From contig NZ_CP114778.1 of NCBI RefSeq assembly GCF_027359395.1, positions 496,001 through 560,000 on the forward strand: a stretch of 64,000 nt of DNA. The letters run 5' to 3'. Made by a program: the position numbers and the translations under genes. The first letter of the stretch is position 1. Every line of letters starts with the position of its first letter. Shown in pieces: positions 35,509 through 42,335 of the stretch. Source of the stretch: Prochlorococcus marinus str. MIT 1013 (lineage in GTDB: Bacteria > Cyanobacteriota > Cyanobacteriia > PCC-6307 > Cyanobiaceae). Under the pieces are notes generated by a model. It had not been told where the DNA came from, made no database searches, and saw only the letters and a program-made list of their open reading frames with translations.

Positions 35509-35691
35509 ATGGACCCGTTAGATCCTGCCATTCAAAGTACAGCTGTAACAGGAGTTAAGCCTTTATTAACTCTGGCGATATTTGCTGGAGTAGGCTCTTT
35601 TTTCCTTGGAGCACTTGTTACTGCTATTAGAAGAGGAATGAAAGAAGACAGTTGGTTCAAATCCAACAAAGAAGAAAAAGAGCAAGACTAA
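35509..35691 (+). CDS. 60-aa single-helix membrane protein
   Basis: MDPLDPAIQSTAVTGVKPLL then a helix (TLAIFAGVGSFFLGALVTAI) and a charged tail. It lies 15 bases after the CP12-like gene and is probably cotranscribed. Confidence 0.6.
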   Translation: MDPLDPAIQSTAVTGVKPLLTLAIFAGVGSFFLGALVTAIRRGMKEDSWFKSNKEEKEQD

Positions 35692-35773
35692 GCAATTGGT
35701 TTTTTAAGCCTTTAATTTATACAAGACAAATTGGAGTCGATAAAATACAAATGGAGTTCTTTGATGAGTTTAA

Positions 35774-35896
35774 ATAATAGGTGGTATTATTCCTAAATTG
35801 ATTGGATTAGCATTTTTTAGTGGGGTGATTATTTATTTCGATCAAACCAGAGAAGGAAAAGTTAGACCAGAAGAAAAAGATCCTCCTCACCAATAA
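35774..35896 (+). pseudogene. Start-less small membrane protein, copy 1
   Basis: The frame reads IIGGIIPKLIGLAFFSGVII then a polar tail ending HQ-stop, with no ATG, GTG or TTG at its beginning. It parallels the next frame (IIGGIVPNLITFG), so the two derive from one gene. Confidence 0.4.
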
Positions 35897-35901
35897 AAAA
35901 G

Positions 35902-35927
35902 ATTATTTGAGCTAAAGCTCAAATAAT
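35902..35927. terminator. Perfect hairpin between the two IIGG frames
   Basis: ATTATTTGAGC / GCTCAAATAAT with loop TAAA. Confidence 0.55.
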
Positions 35928-36012
35928 TGGTGGCATAGTTCCCAACCTGATTACTTTTGGACTATCTATTGGTGCGATTGGCTATTTTGCTCTAACTGGA
36001 AAAATGGCTTAG
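35923..36012 (+). pseudogene. Start-less small membrane protein, copy 2
   Basis: IIGGIVPNLITFGLSIGAIG then YFALTGKMA-stop. Starts inside the hairpin arm and lacks an initiation codon. Tandem relative of 35774-35896. The following 100 bases hold another short start-less frame (EVWSGPGGKIAKPMG). Confidence 0.4.
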
Positions 36013-36120
36013 ATATTCTGGTTGGGAAAAAAGAATTAACAGGTATAGAAGTTTGGTCTGGGCCTGGTGGCAAGATTGCAAAACCTATGGGGTTAGCCTT
36101 TACTGCTCTTAGTCAATGAT

Positions 36121-36252
36121 CTATGACCTAGAAAGTTTATGGATAGCCTTATCAGCCTTTTTTAAAATTTTTAGAGCCTCTTTTCTAGAAGTACAAGCAT
36201 CCGCTTTAGCTTGTAGTTTTAAAACTTTAGCGTTTTGTTTATCTAAGTTCAT
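36121..36252 (-). CDS. 43-aa basic helical protein
   Basis: MNLDKQNAKVLKLQAKADAC then TSRKEALKILKKADKAIHKL: a highly charged amphipathic helix with one Cys. Coding is plausible by composition. Confidence 0.45.
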   Translation of the reverse strand: MNLDKQNAKVLKLQAKADACTSRKEALKILKKADKAIHKLSRS

Positions 36253-36357
36253 CCGACATTGGATAAAAACGAAGAAGTAAACTAGCAGCTTTAGGCCCTA
36301 ACCGAGGGAAGCTGAATCGTAAGGTTCTCTAATTTGTATTTTTTGAGCTTTGCAATA

Positions 36358-36665
36358 GAAACCCCCTATTTAATAGGGGGTTTCTAACTTCAATAGTTAC
36401 TCAAAGCTCCTTATTGGAGTCTCAGAGTGAATTGGTTAAGCCCGGTATGTAGGAAATGCAAGGCTAAGATTTTTTATCAAGGAAATCGGAGAGCTACCTT
36501 TAATAAATTTGCGAGCAAAGAGACAGGATTTCAACGTCTGTCCCCTCCGCTGACTTGAGCTTGAAAGCAACGTGTCTTTAGAAGAAGTTAATAGCTCAGT
36601 CGTGAGAAGAATCAAATTGAAGTTCTCTAAAACTGATGTTCGGTTAAGGTAGTGCTTTCCTACTC
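36358..36665 (-). ncRNA. Repeated RNA-like element, copy A
   Basis: In the minus direction it begins near GGAAAGCACTACC, runs through CCGAACATCAG, the hairpin GACAG-ACGTTGAAATC-CTGTC (36522-36542) and CCTTGCATTTCCTACATACC, and ends in the strong hairpin AACCCCCTATT / AATAGGGGGTT followed by TCTATTGC. The same ordered blocks recur at 38941-39205 and 49358-49692. The reading frames are not conserved between copies, which argues for an RNA. It is divergent from the small CxxC gene at 36715. Confidence 0.6.
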
Positions 36666-36714
36666 CCTTTTCAAAGATTGGGGGAGTAGACCAAAGGTGT
36701 ATCAAGGAGGGCTT

Positions 36715-36867
36715 ATGAAACTCTTTACTCCTTTTTCCATTCCTCAAAAAGACAACTGCGATTGTTGCAGGAATAAAACTAATAAAAGAAGAAAAGTTGA
36801 GATTCTATTTTTAGATCAATTATTTAAATTCCTCTATAGGGATAGGTTTAATTATGTTTTCGACTGA
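36715..36867 (+). CDS. 50-aa CxxC protein (MKLF family)
   Basis: MKLFTPFSIPQKDNCDCCRN then KTNKRRKVE, FLDQLFKFLYR and an end VFD. The gene at 48195-48347 encodes a protein of the same 50 residues' length with C15 and C18, the basic KTNKR stretch and LDQLFK-LYR-RF--VFD conserved, so it is truly coding. AGGAGG lies 5 bases upstream of the ATG. The Cys pair may bind metal or be redox active. Both copies lie divergent from a copy of the RNA-like element. Confidence 0.75.
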   Translation: MKLFTPFSIPQKDNCDCCRNKTNKRRKVEILFLDQLFKFLYRDRFNYVFD

Positions 36868-36949
36868 CCTAGGTCTATAAAAATGAAAACCATTCAAGGC
36901 CAGATAAACATTGATGTTCTATGGACAAAATAGTAACGGAGTATTTGCA

Positions 36950-37477
36950 ATGCGTTTAAATTTTGTTCCTACTCACGTTTTCCGTGAAACACCTCAAGTA
37001 TCGTTCTTCGATGCAGGAGTAAAAGGATCCAATGGCTCTGATGTAGTCATTCATCACGGCAATGCCATCTCACCCCCAAACGATGGTGATTTTGAGCAGT
37101 ATTACGTACATCGACATCAAATTGATCACAATTTAGTGATCGAAGGTAGCCGTATTTTTACTTTGATAAATCCTGAATGGGAAGAACCTTATCACATTGT
37201 TTATTTAAATCGTGCCATGGGTGCACTTCAAATTCCTGTCGGAACATTTCATCGATCAATCTCTAATTATGAAGGAAGTATTGTTCTAAACCAAGCTATA
37301 AGAGATGAAAAATTTAATCCTAAAAATGAATTTACACCTGTTAGCTTAAGAGACAGAAAAGATTTACAAGAAACTCAAAAGAAAAATCCTGTTTACTGGT
37401 TTTGGGAAAAAGATCAAATAAAAAGAATTAAGTTAGATTCAATTCAATCTAAGGAAAAAGTTTTAAATAAACTTTAG
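36950..37477 (+). CDS. Cupin-fold protein, 175 aa
   Basis: Start ATG 36950 with GGAG upstream; the frame is open to 36911. Cupin features: HHGNAISPP, QYYVHRHQIDHNLVIEGSRI (first box with His residues and Glu) and VPVGTFHRSISN-like IPVGTFHRS (second box). This is a beta-barrel metal-dependent protein, possibly an isomerase or dioxygenase; the substrate is unknown. Followed by a terminator of the GACTTAGGTC type also found after two other genes of this island. Confidence 0.7.
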   Translation: MRLNFVPTHVFRETPQVSFFDAGVKGSNGSDVVIHHGNAISPPNDGDFEQYYVHRHQIDHNLVIEGSRIFTLINPEWEEPYHIVYLNRAMGALQIPVGTFHRSISNYEGSIVLNQAIRDEKFNPKNEFTPVSLRDRKDLQETQKKNPVYWFWEKDQIKRIKLDSIQSKEKVLNKL

Positions 37478-37572
37478 GGAAATTTAAGAGGAAATTTAAA
37501 ATCCAATATAAGCTCAACTCCTATGAAAGAAAGTAATATAAGTTGATAGCCAATTACCCATCTAAATAACTG

Positions 37573-37597
37573 GGTCTGATTTAGGTCAGCCCTTTTT
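37573..37597 (+). terminator. Terminator of the cupin gene (TTAGGTCAG type)
   Basis: GGGTCTGA-TTTAGG-TCAGCCC followed by a T run. It overlaps the last codons of the opposing gene 37581-37781. Very similar hairpins occur at 41246 and 41702. Confidence 0.7.
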
Positions 37598-37781
37598 TAT
37601 TTTTTTTCATGCTGTCTCTAGCATTTGAATCATTTTCTAATGTTGTATTAATCAAACCTTGGAAGTCTCCAAAGGCAGAGGCGATACCAAACATCACGAT
37701 AAAACTTAAACCAGCAACAATCGTCACAATCCAAGTACCTGTTCCCATATTGAGTGGTACTGCAAATAAAGGACTAGGCAT
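37581..37781 (-). CDS. 66-aa single-helix membrane protein
   Basis: MPSPLFAVPLNMGTGTWIVT then a helix (IVAGLSFIVMFGIASAFG) and a polar basic tail. It has the size and character of photosystem accessory subunits, but no family is recognised. Its 3' end overlaps the cupin terminator. Confidence 0.6.
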   Translation of the reverse strand: MPSPLFAVPLNMGTGTWIVTIVAGLSFIVMFGIASAFGDFQGLINTTLENDSNARDSMKKNKKGLT

Positions 37782-38048
37782 TCAAAAATCATTTACTAAT
37801 AAAACACCATAAAGAGTTTTGGTTGTTTAACGGTTCCTTCTGTATGAAAAGAAATAAACAATTCAAAAGACAGATAGGTAAATAAAGAAAACTCCTATTG
37901 GGTTTAAACCTGTCACCGATGAAATTTGAGTCCAAATAGTATTGATCAAAAATCACACCATATCCAAGCATGTGATCAAAAACTCCCTAGCTTCTGAAGT
38001 ACCAAGACAGGACAAATCCAATGAAAGCTAAACTGCGAATATTGCCAT

Positions 38049-38291
38049 CTATCTTTTTTCCTTTTTCATATCGTAATTAAATTTGGTAGAAGCTTTGTTG
38101 CCTTGCCAACTAAGAGTGCCTTGATACATGTCCTCACCTTGTAAATATCTAATTGCCTCATCCGACATTGGATCAGGTGAAGGTGCTTCAACTATTTCCT
38201 CTTGAGGCATTGGCTCAACATCTTCTGCTTGAGCTGCAAAAGGGCGAAGAAACAAAAGAAGACAAAGAACAAAAGAAAAGCATTTTTTCAT
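38049..38291 (-). CDS. Secreted 80-aa protein, paralogue of 44596-44862
   Basis: Signal peptide MKKCFSFVLCLLLFLRPFAA with cleavage near AQAED. The mature part has an acidic Pro/Glu stretch, then LQGEDMYQGTLSWQGNKAST and a basic end. The paralogue at 44596-44862 shares the signal, the PMT/S-x-EAI/QL stretch, GEEMYIGE-W-GNK-STK and the K-rich end. Periplasmic, function unknown. Confidence 0.75.
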   Translation of the reverse strand: MKKCFSFVLCLLLFLRPFAAQAEDVEPMPQEEIVEAPSPDPMSDEAIRYLQGEDMYQGTLSWQGNKASTKFNYDMKKEKR

Positions 38292-38326
38292 TGTTATTCT
38301 GAGAATTTCTATATAAAAGAGGAATT

Positions 38327-38620
38327 TTATGTTTTTTCAATTGGTGCCATTGTTAATCCTTTGCTGATTAGTTGCTGATGATATAGCTCTGCCTGTTCAA
38401 GGGGGCCTCTCCATACTTCCGCCAAACCTTCCCTATCTACTTCGACGGCAAGTAACCATGATCTTTTTTCACTCATTCCTGGGATGATTGCCACAAGACA
38501 ATTTGCTACATGTTCAAACGTATTAAAATTATCATCAAGGACTATTATCCTTGCTTCTGGATATTTTCTTTTTGTTGTCTTTGGATCTAAGACTGTAGTT
38601 GAAGTAGTTTCTTGATCCAT
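38327..38620 (-). CDS. clpS: ATP-dependent Clp protease adaptor ClpS
   Basis: 97 residues from ATG 38620 (an ATG at 38644 is also open). YPEARIIVLDDNFNTFEHVA matches the ClpS beta strand and the N-degron-binding DD(N/D)-F-x-T-x-E-x-V motif. GMSEKRSWLLAVEVDREGLA is the following conserved helix and strand. ClpS delivers N-end-rule substrates to ClpC. The first few codons of this gene are duplicated at 49201. Confidence 0.88.
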   Translation of the reverse strand: MDQETTSTTVLDPKTTKRKYPEARIIVLDDNFNTFEHVANCLVAIIPGMSEKRSWLLAVEVDREGLAEVWRGPLEQAELYHQQLISKGLTMAPIEKT

Positions 38621-38665
38621 AAAAATGGGGGCCAATGCCCCCAAGATAAATCAACTCTCGACCTA

Positions 38666-38815
38666 TTAAGTGTTTAAGTCGAATTTTGATTCAGTAGTCT
38701 TAACTGGAATTGGATTATTTGCTAAAGAATCATCTCCTGAGGAAGCTTGAAAAACAACTCCAGCCCCACCTATCAATAAAACTGCGAACATGATTGCGTG
38801 ATATGCAGTAAACAT
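38666..38815 (-). CDS. 49-aa membrane peptide MFTAYH family, copy 1
   Basis: MFTAYHAIMFAVLLIGGAGV then VFQASSGDDSLANNP and a Thr/Glu/Lys tail. Nearly identical to 49006-49158, including 100 bases upstream. One membrane helix. Directly upstream of clpS in the same direction. Confidence 0.7.
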   Translation of the reverse strand: MFTAYHAIMFAVLLIGGAGVVFQASSGDDSLANNPIPVKTTESKFDLNT

Positions 38816-38879
38816 TTTCTAAAATCTAAACTTATAAAAATCTAATCAGTTGAGATGTAGCAGTGATGTAGTACAAAGC

Positions 38880-38933
38880 GAATGTTTCTGGGGTGTTTCT
38901 CCTACTACTGCTAGGCGGTGGTCGATGGCGTAA
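38880..38933 (+). pseudogene. HTH protein tail fragment
   Basis: ECFWGVSPTTARRWSMA-stop: the C-terminal recognition-helix part of the small HTH protein seen complete at 46147-46293. Divergent from the MFTAYH gene, as in the copy at 48888-48945. Confidence 0.5.
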
Positions 38934-38940
38934 AACTATG

Positions 38941-39205
38941 CAAAAGAAAACCCCCACGATGGAGGGTTAACTGAAAACTATGTAAAGAAGTTTTTCAAGG
39001 GGAAAGATTAAACATTCCAACACTTCGGGTTCTCAAAAAAGTGCAGACTTAATGACCTTTTTGAATTCCCAAGAGAGGACAGGATTTCGATGACCGTCCC
39101 CCGATCTTGCTTGATGATGCTTCCGTATTACGCCATTAAATTGTTAATAATTTAAAAAGAACTTCTCTAGTCCGAATTTTCGCTTGAGGTAGTGCTTTCC
39201 AAACT
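38941..39205 (-). ncRNA. Repeated RNA-like element, copy B
   Basis: Minus direction: GGAAAGCACTACCTCAAGCG, then GTAATACGGAAGCATCATCA, the hairpin arm GGGACGGTCATCGAAATCCTGTCC (39077-39101), CTGCACTTTTTT, and the terminator CCCTCCATCGTGGGGG followed by TTTTCTTTTGC. It lies downstream of the HGEE/poly-Gln gene, from which it is separated by the hairpin at 39301-39332. Confidence 0.6.
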
Positions 39206-39222
39206 TTGCTTGTTTTCTGGGT

Positions 39223-39339
39223 TGATGTTCACCTATAAATGAATAGAGGCCAAACCTCATCAAGACATAATTGACTTTATATAGTACGAGTCGATTAATA
39301 ACCCCTCTAGTTATTGGAATTTCTAGAGGGGTTTCTTGT
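39223..39339 (-). repeat. About 110-bp inverted duplicate (second copy 49226-49345, plus)
   Basis: Almost identical over roughly 100 bases on opposite strands, containing the hairpin ACCCCTCTAG / CTAGAGGGGT (39301-39332 and 49233-49264), the stretch ATTAATCGACTCGTACTATA and ATTATGTCTTGATGAGGTTT. The hairpin may end upstream transcripts, and TACTATA could serve as a -10 box for the RNA-like element. Confidence 0.8.
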
Positions 39340-39342
39340 TTG

Positions 39343-39741
39343 TTATTGCTGTTGCTGTTGTTGCTGCTGTATTTGCTCGTAAAAAGTAGAGGGCTTTTTA
39401 ATTGTTGTCCGATATTCACTAACTATCTCGGTAACTTCCTCACCATGAATCCAGCGGATTTCGCCAGAATCCACATTTGCGATCTGAAAAAGTGTCGGTG
39501 TGCCTGGATCTCGTGAACCACCTATAAATGTGAGAACTTTTCCTATTTGATCCGCCTCGTATAAGACAGCGTCACCCGGTCTGACTTTTAAAAATAAAGG
39601 TTTATCCATAAATTCATTCTGTCCAAATCCATCAATCATGGGAAGTATCCTTTTAGACCAATTTCGAAGTCTGTTAAATAAAGTAGTTTCAGACAGTATT
39701 TGACTAAGAATTAAAGCTATCACTGGGGAGTAAAGACTCAT
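39343..39741 (-). CDS. Membrane-anchored HGEE-family protein with poly-Gln end
   Basis: 132 residues from ATG 39741 (a longer start at 39768 is open). N-terminal hydrophobic segment SLYSPVIALILSQILS, then MDKPLFLKVRPGDAVLYEAD, FIGGSRDPGTPTLFQIANV and SGEIRWIHGEEVTEIVSEY, homologous to the whole 67-residue protein at 10802-11005. It ends in 8 Gln in a row encoded by CAA/CAG. Here membrane segment and domain are fused; at 10.8-11.2 kb they are two overlapping genes. Confidence 0.7.
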   Translation of the reverse strand: MSLYSPVIALILSQILSETTLFNRLRNWSKRILPMIDGFGQNEFMDKPLFLKVRPGDAVLYEADQIGKVLTFIGGSRDPGTPTLFQIANVDSGEIRWIHGEEVTEIVSEYRTTIKKPSTFYEQIQQQQQQQQ

Positions 39742-39987
39742 GAGATCCCTCTGAGATAACAGTCTCACTTTCCAATTAAAAAAGACAGGCTGGTAAACCT
39801 GTCTCTGACTGATCGGGGCGACAGAATTCGAAACTTCGACCTAGTGCTCCCAAAGTCTTGGTTCTCATCCAGTGAGAACGGTAATATTCAATCTATTACT
39901 GTAATCTTAGACTGTATACTTCTCCATGAGACTGTAAACCTACGACCACTAAAGGGTGCTTTTACACTCAAGTGAGTGTAGAAATAA
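39742..39987. repeat. Direct repeat 1, attachment-site-like
   Basis: About 246 bases matching 42060-42308 in the same orientation with scattered differences. Contents in order: GAGATCCC...GTCTCA, hairpin AGACAGG / CCTGTCT, the 3' half of tRNA-Pro (minus strand), AGTGAGA-CGGTAATAT, and GACCACTAAAGG with the inverted repeat ACACTCA / TGAGTGT (about 39963-39980). This copy has no integrase after it. Confidence 0.85.
39813..39858 (-). tRNA. tRNA-Pro(UGG) 3' half, degenerate fragment
   Basis: In the minus direction: CTTTGGGAGCACTAGGTCG, then a mutated T-arm AAGTTTCGAATTCTGTCGC and CCCGA. The anticodon loop TTTGGGA keeps anticodon UGG. No 5' half (D-arm, acceptor strand) is present, so it is not a functional tRNA but an integration footprint. 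Confidence 0.75.
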
Positions 39988-40045
39988 GGCAGTCCAAAAG
40001 CATTATCGATTTGGTGATTAAACTAGGCAACCACTTTCAAATCAG

Positions 40046-40141
40046 ATGAAAAACATTTCTAAAGTTATTGCAATCGGAATTGTTGCGATCTTTGTTCTTT
40101 CTGCATTTGCAGGATTATTCGGGACTCTTTTATCAAGCTAA
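40046..40141 (+). CDS. 31-aa membrane peptide
   Basis: MKNISKVIAIGIVAIFVLSA then FAGLFGTLLSS: one helix. First of a run of five closely spaced small plus-strand genes (40046-40855). Confidence 0.5.
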   Translation: MKNISKVIAIGIVAIFVLSAFAGLFGTLLSS

Positions 40142-40152
40142 TCAATCTCGTC

Positions 40153-40326
40153 ATGATTTATAAAATCGTTAGGCATGATAAAGAATCTGATGATATTACT
40201 GACCAATCATTTATCAGTTATGACGAGGCATACGATCTATTAGAAGAAATATATTCCGATGTTTGTTGTTCTGATGCTGATTATGGGGACCGTCCCTATT
40301 ATGAAATTATTGAGGTAAAAGAATGA
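40153..40326 (+). CDS. 57-aa acidic soluble protein
   Basis: MIYKIVRHDKESDDITDQSF then ISYDEAYDLLEEIYSDVCCS and YYEIIEVKE. The pattern strand, S-Y-D-E-A helix, terminal strand resembles small phage-type proteins. It overlaps the next gene by 4 bases (ATGA). Confidence 0.55.
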   Translation: MIYKIVRHDKESDDITDQSFISYDEAYDLLEEIYSDVCCSDADYGDRPYYEIIEVKE

Positions 40327-40463
40327 AAATTATAGATAGGCATAAGCAACTAATTGCTTGGTATAAAAAGAAGATTGGTGTGACTGATTATGGATTACTT
40401 TGGCTTGTCTTTTTCAAAGGAGTATTTGTAGCTCTAGTACTAGAAAGATTGATTGTTCACTAA
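40323..40463 (+). CDS. 46-aa single-helix membrane protein
   Basis: MKIIDRHKQLIAWYKKKIGV then TDYGLLWLVFFKGVFVALVL and ERLIVH. Stop TAA directly abuts the ATG of the next gene. Coupled within the small-protein operon. Confidence 0.55.
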   Translation: MKIIDRHKQLIAWYKKKIGVTDYGLLWLVFFKGVFVALVLERLIVH

Positions 40464-40670
40464 ATGTTTAATCAAGACGTCCTATTGGAATATCTAAGTT
40501 CACCTGAGGGGATTAATAAAATTATTGTAGGAATAATCATAGCTGGAGCCATTAATGCAATTTTCATTACCTATAGCGTTAGAAGTACTTATGGAGCTGC
40601 AAAAAAAGAAAGAGAAAAACTAAAAATTCAACAAGCTAAAATTGATAAATTATCACCGACACAAGAATAG
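40464..40670 (+). CDS. 68-aa membrane protein with coiled-coil tail
   Basis: N-terminal soluble part, a helix (GINKIIVGIIIAGAINAIFI) and a Lys-rich coiled tail. Follows the previous stop without spacing. Confidence 0.55.
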   Translation: MFNQDVLLEYLSSPEGINKIIVGIIIAGAINAIFITYSVRSTYGAAKKEREKLKIQQAKIDKLSPTQE

Positions 40671-40675
40671 ATTAT

Positions 40676-40855
40676 ATGCCTCTTTTAAATCTATGGAGAA
40701 GAACATCAAGAGGTAGACGTTTAAATATTAAACGTGTCATTTTATTCCCTGTAATCGTTTATGCAGCCTATATTTTTATTGATAGCTTTATGCCTTTGTT
40801 TATGGTTGGATTTGTAGTTTGGTTGTTGTATAGCTGGTATGGGAATAGGAGGTAG
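40676..40855 (+). CDS. 59-aa membrane protein
   Basis: MPLLNLWRRTSRGRRLNIKR, strongly basic, then two short hydrophobic segments (VILFPVIVYAAYIFI and LFMVGFVVWLLY). Last of the five-gene run. Confidence 0.55.
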   Translation: MPLLNLWRRTSRGRRLNIKRVILFPVIVYAAYIFIDSFMPLFMVGFVVWLLYSWYGNRR

Positions 40856-40920
40856 GTTCAACAAAATTTCGTTCAAACAATACGAAATATGTTCTAATTA
40901 CTGAGTCTTATTAATTAAAA

Positions 40921-41184
40921 ATGAAGGTAGCAACTCGGATCGTCTTTAAGATCAGCAACACTTTCTCTGAATGGGCGAAAGCATTTGATGATGATCGCGC
41001 CAATCAAGAAGCCGCAGGGATAAAAGCAATCTTTCGAGGTGTCAGCGAAACAGATTCTTCCACTGTGATGGCAATCCTTGAGGCTGAGCCAGGAGTTTTA
41101 GGCAAGTACATGGAAGGAAACAAAGATGTAGAAGCTTCTGGTCACATTATTGGTAGTGAAGAATTTTCAAATTGGATGGCATAA
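40921..41184 (+). CDS. DUF3764-like alpha-beta-barrel protein, 87 aa
   Basis: MKVATRIVFKISNTFSEWAK, then KAIFRGVSETDSSTVMAILE and a final SEEFSNWMA. Strand-helix-strand-strand pattern of a dimeric alpha-beta barrel, with the F-R-G core and terminal IIGSE that I associate with the picocyanobacterial DUF3764 family. Ends before a TTAGGTCAG-type terminator. Confidence 0.65.
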   Translation: MKVATRIVFKISNTFSEWAKAFDDDRANQEAAGIKAIFRGVSETDSSTVMAILEAEPGVLGKYMEGNKDVEASGHIIGSEEFSNWMA

Positions 41185-41245
41185 AAACACATTAATCGCA
41201 CTAATCTTTAACTGGTTGAAAGCCGATTGCTATCCGAACCAGTTG

Positions 41246-41270
41246 GACTGACTTAGGTCAGTCTTTTTTA
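41246..41270 (+). terminator. Terminator (GACTGAC-TTAG-GTCAGTC)
   Basis: A perfect 7-base stem followed by TTTTTT, about 60 bases after the DUF3764-like gene; nearly the same sequence as at 37573 and 41702. Confidence 0.85.
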
Positions 41271-41384
41271 TTGGTTGATGACTTGGATGGGTTTGGAAGA
41301 AAAGTAACTGTCAAAGGGTGATCATCTTGACAAGCAACTAAGACAAAATTCGTTTAGAAGAATCAGGTCTATAAAAAACAATTT

Positions 41385-41657
41385 ATGCTCTACATACAGC
41401 ATTGGAAATTCAAGCCTGGTTATCACCAAAAGGGTGCAGAAAAATTTTTAGCAACTGGAGCTCCCTATGCTGGAGCAGAAATGCTAGGTCGCTATCACGC
41501 ACCTGGATCTCTTGAAGGTTGGATCCTAGTTAAAGCAGAAGATCCAAAAGCACTTTATGAGCATTCAGCGCAATGGGCTGAATATCTAGATTGGGAAACC
41601 ACTCCAGTATTTACAGATGAAGAAGCGGGTCCAATTTGCGCAAAAATCTACGGTTAA
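41385..41657 (+). CDS. DUF3303-like alpha-beta-barrel protein, 90 aa
   Basis: MLYIQHWKFKPGYHQKGAEK, then GAEMLGRYHAPGSLEGWILV and YEHSAQWAEYLDWETTPVF. The opening strand with H-W, GRYHAPGS-x-GW and the W-x-x-x-L-x-x-x-x-P-V-x-x helix-strand are hallmarks of DUF3303, a dimeric alpha-beta-barrel family. Function unknown. Own terminator. Confidence 0.75.
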   Translation: MLYIQHWKFKPGYHQKGAEKFLATGAPYAGAEMLGRYHAPGSLEGWILVKAEDPKALYEHSAQWAEYLDWETTPVFTDEEAGPICAKIYG

Positions 41658-41701
41658 ACCAAAAACGAATCAATTACACCTGATGGTTAATTGAATAAAT
41701 T

Positions 41702-41727
41702 GGGCTGACTTAGGTCAGTCCTTTTTA
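41702..41727 (+). terminator. Terminator (GGCTGAC-TTAG-GTCAGTCC)
   Basis: A 7-8 base stem followed by TTTTTATT, 45 bases after the DUF3303-like gene. Third member of the shared terminator type. Confidence 0.85.
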
Positions 41728-41728
41728 T

Positions 41729-41872
41729 TCAATTAACCATCATATAGAAAAGAAATCCTGCGAGAATGGTTGATTTTGCACCAATGCCATAAGCAATTAT
41801 CTTTCCAAATCTTGCACCTTTGGAATAATTAGACCAATGATTATAAGCCTTATCACAAGAAGTAATTTCTAA
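41729..41872 (-). pseudogene. Truncated membrane protein remnant
   Basis: The frame ITSCDKAYNHWSNYSKGARF then GKIIAYGIGAKSTILAGFLF ends at TGA 41729-41731 but has no start codon after an upstream stop. Looks like the C-terminal part of a lost gene. Confidence 0.35.
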
Positions 41873-42059
41873 TTAGAGAAAAGGTTTAGCGAGAAAAGGA
41901 AGTTGCTATGCACTACACCTCCCTTAACTCTCACTGGATCAATGGTCACTGATTACAAAATATAACTAGAAATTCTTTGTTCCTATAGGACTGTTGAGGT
42001 AGGGCTAACAAGCACAGAAAGTTCAAAACCATTGCTAACAAATACAAGTAACTATTCGG

Positions 42060-42308
42060 GAGATCCCGCTGAGATCCCAGTCTCATTTACCCATTACAAA
42101 AGACAGGCTGGGGAACCTGTCTCTGACTGATCGGGGCGACAGGATTCGAACCTGCGACCTTGTGCTCGTAAAGCCCACGTTCTCCCCTAGTGAGATCCGT
42201 AATATAAAAGTTTTGAAGTTAATGTTTCTAATGCTACTCAGACCCTAAGACTTACTACTAATGACCACTAAAGGTTGATTTTACACTCAACTGCGTGTAA
42301 AAAAAATA
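42060..42308. repeat. Direct repeat 2, attachment-site-like, next to the integrase
   Basis: Partner of 39742-39987: the same order of hairpin AGACAGG / CCTGTCT (42101-42122), tRNA-Pro 3' half on minus, AGTGAGA-CCGTAATAT, GACCACTAAAGG and TTTACACTCA-CTGCGTGTAAA. It ends 27 bases before the integrase start, as expected for an att region. Confidence 0.85.
42131..42176 (-). tRNA. tRNA-Pro 3' half, fragment with intact T-arm
   Basis: Minus direction: AAGGTCGCAGGTTCGAATCC then TGTCGCCCCGA, a perfect T-arm and acceptor 3' strand of tRNA-Pro. The anticodon loop is altered to TTTACGA. There is no 5' half, so it is an attachment footprint rather than a working tRNA. Confidence 0.75.
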
Positions 42309-42335
42309 AGTAGTAGCAACCGAGTGCTCTCTTAA

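Noticed and set aside
36436-36747. 103-codon minus-strand frame over RNA-like element copy A
   Set aside because: The frame is not kept in copies B and C, where stops occur, so I treat the region as RNA rather than protein.
37789-37971. 60-codon minus frame
   Set aside because: No ribosome binding site, non-protein-like composition and it lies in the upstream region of 37581-37781.
42131-42176. Functional tRNA-Pro gene
   Set aside because: T-arm and acceptor 3' strand are perfect, but no D-arm or 5' acceptor strand lies upstream and the anticodon loop is altered.
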